From: Gemmatimonadota bacterium
GTDB lineage: Bacteria > Gemmatimonadota > Gemmatimonadetes > Gemmatimonadales > GWC2-71-9
DNA length: 5,302 nt
Assembly (NCBI GenBank): GCA_003221985.1
Contig: QHUQ01000285.1
Span: 1-5,302, forward strand
Direction of reading: 5' to 3'
Within the stretch, counting starts at the first letter, position 1, and each line of letters opens with the position of its first letter. Below the pieces are notes generated by a model, which was not told the DNA's origin, made no database searches, and saw only the letters and a program-made list of their open reading frames with translations. A program made the translations under genes and the position numbers. Of the stretch, positions 1-5,302 are shown one piece after another.

Positions 1-470
1 GACACGGGTCGCGTCTCGTAGGTGTAGAGGACGATCGACGCCACGATATCACCGAGCGCGGCAACAAATGCGAGGCTGGCTCCCGCCGCCAGCCCGGGCC
101 TGAGCTGGGGCAGCGTGACGCGCGCGAGCGTGCGCCAGCGGCCCGCGCCCAGACTCGCCGCGGCCTCCTCGAGCGACGGATCGAGCTGCCGGTACGCCGC
201 GAGCACGCCCCGCCCCGTGAGCGGCAACGCGCGCACGAGATACGCAAGCGGCAAGATGACCGCAGTCCCCACCAGGACGAAGCGCAGCTGCAGCGGCGCG
301 TGTACACTGAACGTGATCGCGAGCGCGATCGCGAAGACGGTGCCCGGCAGCGCCCACGGCAGCGCGAGCAGCGCTTCGATGGCACGGCGCAACGCCACGC
401 GCCGCCGCACCACCAACCATCCGCCGACGAGCGCGATCACGACGGCCACCGCGGTGCTGGCGGACGCCAT
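1..470 (-). CDS. ABC importer permease, second membrane domain (3' piece of a gene split by an amber codon; runs off left edge)
   Basis: Reading on the minus strand from an ATG at 470-468, the frame stays open for 156 codons to the window edge. It is the same frame as the permease piece upstream and is separated from it only by a TAG at 473-471. The product starts directly in a membrane segment (MASASTAVAVVIALVGGWLVV), followed by RRR and a second segment beginning near LPWALPGTVFAIALAI. An EAA loop follows, with EEAA at residues 101-104 of this piece and then GAGRWRTLARVTLPQLRP. That loop is the contact surface for the ATPase in binding-protein-dependent importers. The last visible segment (ALGDIVASIVLYTYETRP) matches the end of the second domain of fused FbpB-type permeases, so only a short C-terminus should lie outside. 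It could be made by reinitiation at the ATG touching the stop, by readthrough, or not at all. Confidence 0.85.
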   Translation of the reverse strand, partial: MASASTAVAVVIALVGGWLVVRRRVALRRAIEALLALPWALPGTVFAIALAITFSVHAPLQLRFVLVGTAVILPLAYLVRALPLTGRGVLAAYRQLDPSLEEAAASLGAGRWRTLARVTLPQLRPGLAAGASLAFVAALGDIVASIVLYTYETRPV

Positions 471-1520
471 CTAGAGCGAATTCCACAACGGCCGCAGCCG
501 TTCGGTTTCGGAAAACAACCGGCGATAGTTGTCGAAATTGATCACCGGCGGCAGCACTTCCGTCGTCCACGCGCCGTACGGCACGAGGGAGACGAGCGCC
601 AGCGTCAGGTGCGGCAGCAACAGAAGCACCGCGAGCCCCCAACCGGCTCCCGCCGCGAGCCAGCGCACGCTCGCGCGGCGAATGGGACGCGGCCGGGGCG
701 CGATCCCCTTCCCCAAGGCGACGAGGATATCGTCGCCCTCGGTGCGGCGCAGAATGATCAGGCCGGCCATCGCGACCAGCGCCAGCGCGACCGTTTCGAC
801 CATGGCGAGCGGCAAGTCTCCGTTCAATTTCGTCGCCACGATCTGCGTCGTCATCACGCGGAAGCCCCCGCCAAAGATGTACGGCGCGCTGAACGAGCCG
901 AGCGCGGTCATGAAGGTGAGGATCGCCGCGCCGACGAGCGAGGGGCGGAGCAGCGGCACGATCACCCGCCACAGCGTCGCGCGCCGATCGGCTCCCAACG
1001 CCTGTGCCGCCTCCAGCATCGACACGTCCAGTTTCGCGAGTCCCGCGCGGGTAAACAGATAGAAGTAGACGTACATCGAGTAGGCGTGGACGAGCAGAAT
1101 CGCCACTGCCCCTTGGAGCCGCCACGGCGCGTTCTGCAGGTGGAGCAGCGACTGGACTGCGCGGGCGATGAAGCCCGACTCGCCGTACAGAAAGAGGAAC
1201 GCGATCACGCCGACGAGCGGCGGCAACACGACCGGCAGCGCGATGAGCGCGCCGAGCGTCTTGCGGCCGGGGAAATCGAACCACTCGAACAGAAACGCGA
1301 GGGGAATGCCGATCGCCGCCGCCAGGATCACGCTCACCAGCGAGATCCAGATGCTGGCCCAGAGCGCGGCCCACTCGCCGGGGCGGGTGAAGAAGTCCCG
1401 GAGCGCTGATGGGTGGGCCGCATCGGCCGCGACGATGACGATCGGATAGATGACGAGCCAGGCGAGCAGCAGCGTCAACGCCGCGGCCGCGAGGTCGGAC
1501 CGCTTCGATCGCACCATCAC
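471..1520 (-). CDS. Iron-type ABC importer permease, first membrane domain plus start of second (FbpB-like, ends at premature amber)
   Basis: This encodes 349 residues of an inner-membrane permease of the fused, roughly 500-560-residue FbpB/AfuB type, which carries two six-helix BPD_transp_1 domains in one chain. Hydrophobic segments are visible near residues 10-32, 50-78, 89-112 and 137-157, then an EAA loop (EAA at 170-172, followed by QALGADRRATLWRVIVPLLRP), then two more segments and a seventh near LAAGAGWGLAVLLLL. The second domain has just begun (INFDNYRRLFSE..LRPLWNSL) when TAG stops the frame, and the sequence continues in frame with the rest of that domain at 470-1. The start is either GTG at 1520, overlapping the ATPase stop by four bases (GTGA), or ATG at 1517, overlapping by one. 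Both fit tight translational coupling. The substrate cannot be read from the permease. The simplest reading of the stop is a point mutation, for example Trp TGG to TAG. Confidence 0.88.
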   Translation of the reverse strand: MMVRSKRSDLAAAALTLLLAWLVIYPIVIVAADAAHPSALRDFFTRPGEWAALWASIWISLVSVILAAAIGIPLAFLFEWFDFPGRKTLGALIALPVVLPPLVGVIAFLFLYGESGFIARAVQSLLHLQNAPWRLQGAVAILLVHAYSMYVYFYLFTRAGLAKLDVSMLEAAQALGADRRATLWRVIVPLLRPSLVGAAILTFMTALGSFSAPYIFGGGFRVMTTQIVATKLNGDLPLAMVETVALALVAMAGLIILRRTEGDDILVALGKGIAPRPRPIRRASVRWLAAGAGWGLAVLLLLPHLTLALVSLVPYGAWTTEVLPPVINFDNYRRLFSETERLRPLWNSL

Positions 1521-2050
1521 AACGCGATTACCCGTGTGGCTTCCACATACACGCGCTCCCCCACCTTCGCGGCGTCGGGCTCGGCCAGCACCTCGAAGCG
1601 CTCATGGTCATCGCTCTCGACCACGAAAAACGCGGCGGCGCCGATGTAGCGCCGCTCGCGTACGAACCCGGGAAGACCGGCCCCGGCAAATCGCAGGCGC
1701 TCGGGTCGCACCACCAGGACCCCCTGGCCATTCGCACCGAGGGCTCGCGCCGCCTTGCCGCGAAACACGTTTGCGCGACCGACGAACGTCGCGACGAAGA
1801 GATTGACGGGATGCTCGTACAGCTCGTCCGGCGCGCCCGTTTGTTCCAGCCGCCCCTGGTTGAGCACCGCGATGCGGTCACCGAGATCGAACGCCTCTTC
1901 CTGCTCGTGCGTCACGAACACCGTGGTGATCCCGACGCGCGTGATGACTTCGCGCAGCTCGTGGCGCGTCCGCTCCCGGAGCGCCGGGTCAAGGTTCGAC
2001 AGCAGCTCGTCGAGCAGCAGGATGCGCGGCTCGGGCGCGAGCGCGCGTGC
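1517..2050 (-). pseudogene. ABC transporter ATPase, C-terminal part (Walker B to TOBE domain), out of frame with its N-terminal part
   Basis: Homology to an importer ATPase resumes abruptly at ARALAPEPRILLLDE, which in an intact protein follows directly after the LSGGQ-type signature. Visible in order are Walker B (ILLLDE with the catalytic Glu), the D-loop SNLD, the H-loop segment TVFVTHEQEEA with its switch His, then LGDRIAVLNQGRLEQTGAPDELYEHP. A C-terminal TOBE-like region runs from about FVGRANVF to VEATRVIAL. The residue after the catalytic Glu is Leu (DELLSNLD) where this family usually has Pro (DEPLSNLD). No good start lies at the beginning of this piece. An upstream TTG at 2077 would only add residues encoded by the purine tract, so independent translation is doubtful. 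The stop TGA at 1519-1517 overlaps the permease start. Confidence 0.82.
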
Positions 2051-2372
2051 CCCCCTTCCCCCTTCCCTGCAGTCCAAAGCCGACGTTTTCCCCTACGTCG
2101 AGGTGCGGAAACAGCGCATAGTGCTGAAACACCATGCCGAAGCGCCGCTGCGCGGGCGGCACCGTCGTGACGTCCTCACTCGCCACCGCGATCCTTCCGC
2201 CATCGGCAGTCTCGAAACCGGCCAGGAGACGCAGCATGGTCGTCTTACCGCTTCCCGACGGCCCCAGCAGCGCCAGAATCTCGCCGCGCGCGATGTCGAG
2301 CGAGATCGGACCGACGGTAACATCGTGGGCCCAGCGTTTTTCGATCGCCTGAATCTGCAGAAATGCGCTCAA
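1989..2372 (-). pseudogene. ABC transporter ATPase, N-terminal part (Walker A and Q-loop), frameshifted before the signature motif
   Basis: This is the nucleotide-binding subunit of the importer (FbpC/PotA-like), which would power transport from the cytoplasmic face of the permease. From the TTG start at 2372 the Walker A motif GPSGSGKTT lies at residues 37-45, followed by LLAGFETADGGRI. The Q-loop (MVFQHYALFPHLDVGENVGFGL) has its Gln at residue 83. Homology ends after residue 101, near 2070. The frame then crosses a G/A tract at 2067-2050 and continues as Arg/Ala-rich sequence without family resemblance to a stop at 1989. The expected LSGGQ signature is absent from either frame. TTG is chosen as start because ATTGA overlaps the binding-protein stop by four bases and MSAFLQIQAIEKRW fits a normal N-terminus. 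ATG at 2408 would overlap the upstream gene by 40 bases. This protein alone cannot be a working ATPase. Confidence 0.82.
2050..2067. repeat. Pyrimidine/purine tract with 7-base period at the ATPase break
   Basis: The plus strand reads six C, TT, five C, TT, three C, so the minus strand carries GGGAAGGGGGAAGGGGGG. This is about two and a half copies of a CCCCCTT heptamer. It sits exactly where ATPase homology is lost and the frame changes. On the minus strand the G runs could form a two-layer G-quadruplex, a kind of sequence that is prone to slippage and to poor sequencing coverage. Confidence 0.75.
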
Positions 2373-3394
2373 TGGCCGTTTCCCGTGCCGCGCACGTGTT
2401 GGTCCCACCAGCGCATCCAGTCCGGGCCTTGCTCGGCGAGGAGATTCCAGTCCACGTCGGCCACGACCATGCGGCGACGCACGTCTTTCACCCAGTCGGG
2501 CAATGAGTCGGCAGGCAGATCGAGCCGAGCCGGCAGACGGTACACGTCCCGCGCCGCTGCGAGCTGCATCTCGACGCTGCCGACGAAATCCACGTAGGCG
2601 CGCGCCGCGGTGAGATGCTTCGCGCCGCGCACCGTCGCGATCCCGTCTTCGATCACCACCGTGCCGCTCTTCGGAAAGACATAGCCGATCGGCATCCCGC
2701 GGCGGCGGCTGATCAGGACGTCCGGCAGATCCCAGATCGTCACCAACCCTTCTTGCCGGGCGATCTTCTCACTCACCAGCGCCGGGTTTTGCTCGTAGAC
2801 CTTCGTCTGTGCGTCGAGCCGCCGCAGCCACGCGAATCCGGCGCCGGTGTCGCCGGTTTGTTTCATCCCGCGCTGAACGATGTAGCCGAACACCGCGCGC
2901 ATCGTGCCGCTGGCAACGGGATCGCGGATGATCAGCTTCCCTTTCCATTTCGGATCGAGGAGGTCGTCCCAATCCTGCGGCGCCTCCTCGGGGCTGACGA
3001 CTTTTTCGGCGTAGAGGAAAGGCGCAGGCGTCTCGTAGGCCGCGAAATAGCAGTCACCGGCGCCACGCCCGCGCGTCGCGATGGCATCAGCCCAATTCGG
3101 ACGCCGGCAATCGAGCAACGAGTCGCGCGCGGCCTGCGCAAGAATAAGCGACGGACCGCCGAACCAGACGTCCGCCTGCGGGTTCGCGCGCTCGGAGCGG
3201 ACGCGGTCGTAGACATCCTGCGAGCCCATGTCGAGCCAGCGCACGTCGATGTCGGGATGAAGGGCTTCGAAGCGGTGCTCGAACAGCGTCAGCAGATCCC
3301 GCCCATGCGGTGAGTAGACAACAAGAGGGGTGCGGTGATCCCGCGAACATCCGATCAGCAAAACCATCAGCGTGCTGAGCAAGATGTGGTGCAT
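2369..3394 (-). CDS. Substrate-binding lipoprotein of an iron-type ABC importer (AfuA/FbpA-like, COG1840-like)
   Basis: This encodes 341 residues and is the only complete gene of the transporter operon. It would bind the substrate outside the inner membrane and deliver it to the permease. From ATG at 3394 the N-terminus MHHILLSTLMVLLIGC is a short lipoprotein signal with lipobox LIGC and the lipidated Cys at residue 16, followed by Ser. The mature part starts with VVYSPHGRDLL. It then shows family-typical stretches: DMGSQDVYDRVRSE, ADVWFGGPS, DWDDLLDPKWKGKLIIRDPVASGTMR and a C-terminal PDWVKDVRR region. Length is normal for the family. The paired Tyr that holds iron in classical FbpA is not evident (the corresponding region reads MPIGYVFPKSGT), so iron is only one possible substrate. 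Phosphonate-, polyamine- or phosphosugar-type ligands are alternatives. No clear ribosome binding site precedes the start, which abuts an inverted repeat. In-frame upstream starts (for example ATG at 3433) would be encoded by that repeat and are less likely. Confidence 0.88.
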   Translation of the reverse strand: MHHILLSTLMVLLIGCSRDHRTPLVVYSPHGRDLLTLFEHRFEALHPDIDVRWLDMGSQDVYDRVRSERANPQADVWFGGPSLILAQAARDSLLDCRRPNWADAIATRGRGAGDCYFAAYETPAPFLYAEKVVSPEEAPQDWDDLLDPKWKGKLIIRDPVASGTMRAVFGYIVQRGMKQTGDTGAGFAWLRRLDAQTKVYEQNPALVSEKIARQEGLVTIWDLPDVLISRRRGMPIGYVFPKSGTVVIEDGIATVRGAKHLTAARAYVDFVGSVEMQLAAARDVYRLPARLDLPADSLPDWVKDVRRRMVVADVDWNLLAEQGPDWMRWWDQHVRGTGNGH

Positions 3395-3467
3395 TCGTAC
3401 GTCGTGCGTCGTGCGTCGGAGATGTGCGCGCATCACACGCACGACGTACGACGCACGACGCACGGTG
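3395..3467. repeat. Intergenic inverted repeat built from 7-base units
   Basis: The 73-base spacer between the PIG-L-like gene and the binding-protein gene is almost all inverted repeat. Bases 3396-3418 match the reverse complement of 3442-3464 over 23 positions with two mismatches, and both mismatches would be G-U pairs in the minus-strand transcript. A shifted pairing, 3396-3409 with 3437-3450, is perfect over 14 bases. The arms consist of tandem copies of a heptamer of the form CGTCGTG/CGTCGTA, and the loop contains the palindrome TGCGCGCA. No T-run follows the hairpin in the transcript; the ATG comes right after it, so it is not a standard intrinsic terminator. It may instead affect mRNA stability or initiation of the transporter operon, or be a dispersed repeat. 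No promoter could be assigned. Confidence 0.8.
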
Positions 3468-3956
3468 TTACGGAACATTCCTTCTTTTCAGCCCGAGGAG
3501 GTTCATGAAGAGCCGATACGCACCAGGCACTCCCGCCGGAAGCTGCCGGAAGAAACTCAACCCCGTGTAGACGTACGTGCCGCGTCCCAGCGGTGCGATC
3601 AACAGCCCACCCTTTAACTCCGCCGGTGGACTCGGCGGAGGAGGATCGTGCGTCTCGAGCACCGGCACATAGGTCGTGTCCCAGGTGTGTGCGAAGTACA
3701 GCCCGCGCTCCTGAATCCACCCGCGCCAGTCGCCCACGCCGATCGCGTTGGGATAATGAAAGACCGGATGCGCAGGATCGAGCTCGGTGACCGGCGCGTT
3801 TTCGTCGGTCACGCGGTCGTGGGGGCGCGCGATGGTCAATGGATACGGCGCGAATCCGCCGTCCACGAACGGATACTGCTGGTACTGCACGACCACGAGA
3901 CCGCCGTTCCTGCCGTAATCGAGCAGCCGGCCATTGTTGGCGACGAGCGCGGGCTC
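3468..3956 (-). pseudogene. PIG-L-family-like protein, C-terminal domain in a shifted frame
   Basis: The C-terminal 162 codons of the large PIG-L-like protein are read here, one frame away from the upstream part. The piece starts at EPALVANNGRLLDYGRNGGLVVVQYQQYPF and continues through PHDRVTDENAPVTELDPAHPVF and GWIQERGLYFAHTWD. It ends with GTYVYTGLSFFRQLPAGVPGAYRLFMNLLGL, then TAA at 3470-3468. The segment resembles the ThuA/glutamine-amidotransferase-like fold found at the C-terminus of long bacterial PIG-L proteins (family memory, moderate certainty). The strand-turn region that should precede PALVANNG is missing. An ATG at 4025 opens this frame, but its first residues (MSRCRDSPTSATCAEPPTGFPK) are out-of-frame reading of the upstream domain, so it is not a plausible native start. 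Confidence 0.75.
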
Positions 3957-5302
3957 GCGCTTCGGGAACCCGGTCGGCGGCTCCGCGCACGTAGCCGACG
4001 TGGGAGAGTCCCGGCACCGCGACACGCGCCGCGCGAATCTGGGCGACGGAGGGCCGCGTCAGGGCGCGGGGCCGAATGTGCGGGTAGTCGATGATCTCGA
4101 GCCATCCCGAACCGGCCCGCAGATCGTATGTCCCCGCCTTGAGGCTGTCGGCCGTCGGCGGGGCGACCGTCACCAGAACACTCTTCGTCTCGTCTTCGCG
4201 CGTGAAGGCGAGACTCTCAGCGGGAATGGGCGGCCAACCGGCAGGAGGTGTGACAGCGGTACGAAGAGACGCGGCGCCGCGGGCGCGATTGGTCACCGTC
4301 ACCGTGAAGTGCCGGGGCTCGTGCGATCCGCCGTCGATCGGCCACAGCAACTCGTCCGGGGCGATCGCGACATCGACGTCGCGCGTGACGAAGATCGGGC
4401 GCCGGACCTCGCCGATTGCCTGGTCGCGGTAGCGGTATACGACCTCGCGGGTCAGCGTGATCGGCTCGCCACCAATGACCAGCCGCACCCGCGCTGTAAC
4501 CGGCGGCGGCTCGAACGGCAGGCCGCGCACGTCTGCGGGTGCCGTGGACCAGTCGTACAACCCGCCGCGATTGACGAGCGGGCGACGCAGGAAATAGGGC
4601 TGCGTGCGTTCGGCATCCTTCGCGACCGTCAGCACGAACCGGCGTGTCAGCAGCGACCCGGGGGCGACCGCGGGAGCACCGAGCTCCAGACGCTCGAGGC
4701 TCCAGCCGGAGGGCGCCGCGACGGCAACGCTGTCCACCCGCACCGCGCTGTCGCCGGCGTTCCAGACATTCACTTCGATCTGTAGCCGCTCGCCCGGAAT
4801 CACGATGCCATCGTCTGCGGTGCCGTCGAGCGTGACACCGGCAGCCGCCGCGATGGCCTTGTCGAGGAGTCCACGCTGCACGGAGTCGGCGGTGCCGAGC
4901 AGGCGCGACGCGCGGAGCAGGTAGGGGAGCGTGGCGGAGGGACGCCACGGATTCAGGGCAGCGCGGGCCGAGTCGATGAGCGCCGTGTAACCCGCAACGC
5001 GAATTACGGTATCCACGCCCGCGAACATCGAGGTCTCGACGCCACGAGTCCCTGATCCCAAACCCCCAGTCCCGCTTCCTGTCGCGAGCAGCGCAACCCC
5101 GGACGTCGCCGGACCGGGCCGCTGCAACTGCCCCATATCCTGCGAACGGTGCCGGCTGCGGCTCGCCATCGCCACCTGGAAATACGATTGACCGAGGATG
5201 GGATCGAGAATGCCGACGGGCAGGGTCAGGGTCGTCGCTGCCGGGTCCCCGCGGGTCGAGCGGTAGAACTTCTGCGGCCCCCAGGTCGAATCGCGCAGCA
5301 GA
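3957..5302 (-). pseudogene. PIG-L-family-like deacetylase, middle region with NEW3-like beta domains (N-terminus outside window, frame broken at 3957)
   Basis: The open frame enters from the right edge (first full codon 5301) and carries about 448 residues before resemblance stops at GYVRGAADRVPEA near 3960. It begins LLRDSTWGPQKFYRSTRGDP, then LPVGILDPILGQSYFQVAMASRSRHRSQDMG. These are typical of the region after the LmbE/PIG-L catalytic domain in roughly 850-residue secreted proteins of Gemmatimonadota-like bacteria (from memory). A helical part follows (MFAGVDTVIRVAGYTALIDSARAALNPW). Two beta-sandwich regions resembling NEW3 come next: IPGERLQIEVNVWNAGDSAVRVDSV near 4800-4730, and HEPRHFTVTVTNRARGAASLRTAV near 4322-4250. 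The metal-binding catalytic motifs are not in the window, so the deacetylase identity is inferred. The frame itself stays open to a stop at 3433, but after 3957 it reads Arg/Ala-rich sequence that is not protein-like. Homology continues one frame over at 3956. Confidence 0.72.
5045..5079. repeat. Five degenerate heptamers encoding a Gly/Ser/Thr linker
   Basis: Five consecutive 7-base units on the plus strand fit CNNNYCC (for example CGAGTCC, CTGATCC, CCAGTCC). Read on the minus strand inside the PIG-L-like gene they encode a Gly-rich stretch (about GSGTGGLGSGTR) between the region after the catalytic domain and the helical part that starts near MFAGVDT. The array is 35 bases, not a multiple of three, yet the protein-like frame continues on both sides. 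It looks like an expanded linker. Confidence 0.6.

Noticed and set aside
466..476. UAG as a pyrrolysine codon or general amber recoding
   Set aside because: The protein is an ordinary ABC permease, not a known Pyl protein; no downstream recoding element was recognised, and one isolated TAG is better explained by point mutation or error.
49..1374. Minus-strand open frame of 441 codons in another frame across the permease
   Set aside because: Arg/Ala/Gly-rich shadow reading of the permease in the wrong frame, with no membrane segments.
300..1409. Long plus-strand open frame of 369 codons opposite the permease
   Set aside because: Arg/Gln/His-rich composition with no domain resemblance. It lies antisense to a clear membrane protein and arises from high-GC codon bias.
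1989..2408. ATG at 2408 as the ATPase start
   Set aside because: It would overlap the binding-protein gene by 40 bases and add a non-family leader. TTG at 2372 gives the normal N-terminus and a typical 4-base overlap.
3395..3467. Inverted repeat as an intrinsic terminator for the PIG-L-like gene
   Set aside because: No T-run follows on the minus strand, and the next gene's ATG begins one base after the stem.
3395..3467. CRISPR repeat or transposon end
   Set aside because: Only one copy pair, no spacers, no target duplication and no transposase nearby.
3934..4785. Plus-strand open frame of 283 codons opposite the PIG-L-like gene
   Set aside because: No family resemblance and low-complexity Arg/Gly composition. 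The minus-strand frame carries the recognisable domains.

Overview
The window is GC-rich and protein coding almost end to end. All recognisable genes lie on the minus strand, so gene order is read from high to low coordinates. Codon use and the proteins themselves (a large PIG-L deacetylase-type protein with NEW3-like beta domains, and a lipoprotein of the AfuA/FbpA group) recall Gemmatimonadota or a related soil phylum. This is recognition from memory, not a database result. No RNA gene, CRISPR array, insertion sequence or phage gene was seen. The plus-strand open frames are shadows of the minus-strand genes. The longest stretch without a gene is about 73 bases.

Layout, in the direction of transcription: (1) 5302-3468, the middle and C-terminal parts of a large secreted PIG-L-family-like protein. 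Its N-terminal catalytic domain lies outside the window. The reading frame breaks near 3957, where roughly 35-45 residues seem to be missing. (2) 3467-3395, a short spacer made almost entirely of an inverted repeat built from 7-base units. (3) 3394-2369, an intact substrate-binding lipoprotein of an iron-type (COG1840-like) ABC transporter. (4) 2372-1517, the transporter ATPase, joined to the previous gene by a 4-base overlap. It is broken by an out-of-frame deletion that removes the ABC signature motif. (5) 1520-1, a fused two-domain permease, again overlapping the gene before it. It is interrupted by an in-frame amber codon at 471-473 that is followed at once by ATG. The second part runs off the left edge.

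Genes 3-5 form a binding protein-ATPase-permease operon of the Fe3+/phosphonate/polyamine importer type. As written it could not make a working transporter: the ATPase lacks its signature motif and the permease is split inside its second membrane domain. Only the binding protein is whole. Three damaged genes around one intact gene suggest either a decaying locus or local sequence/assembly error, and the window alone cannot separate these. The most unusual structural signal is the recurrence of short tracts with a 7-base period but unrelated sequences: in the spacer, at the ATPase break, and in a Gly-rich linker of the PIG-L-like protein. I did not find a convincing new multi-gene system.
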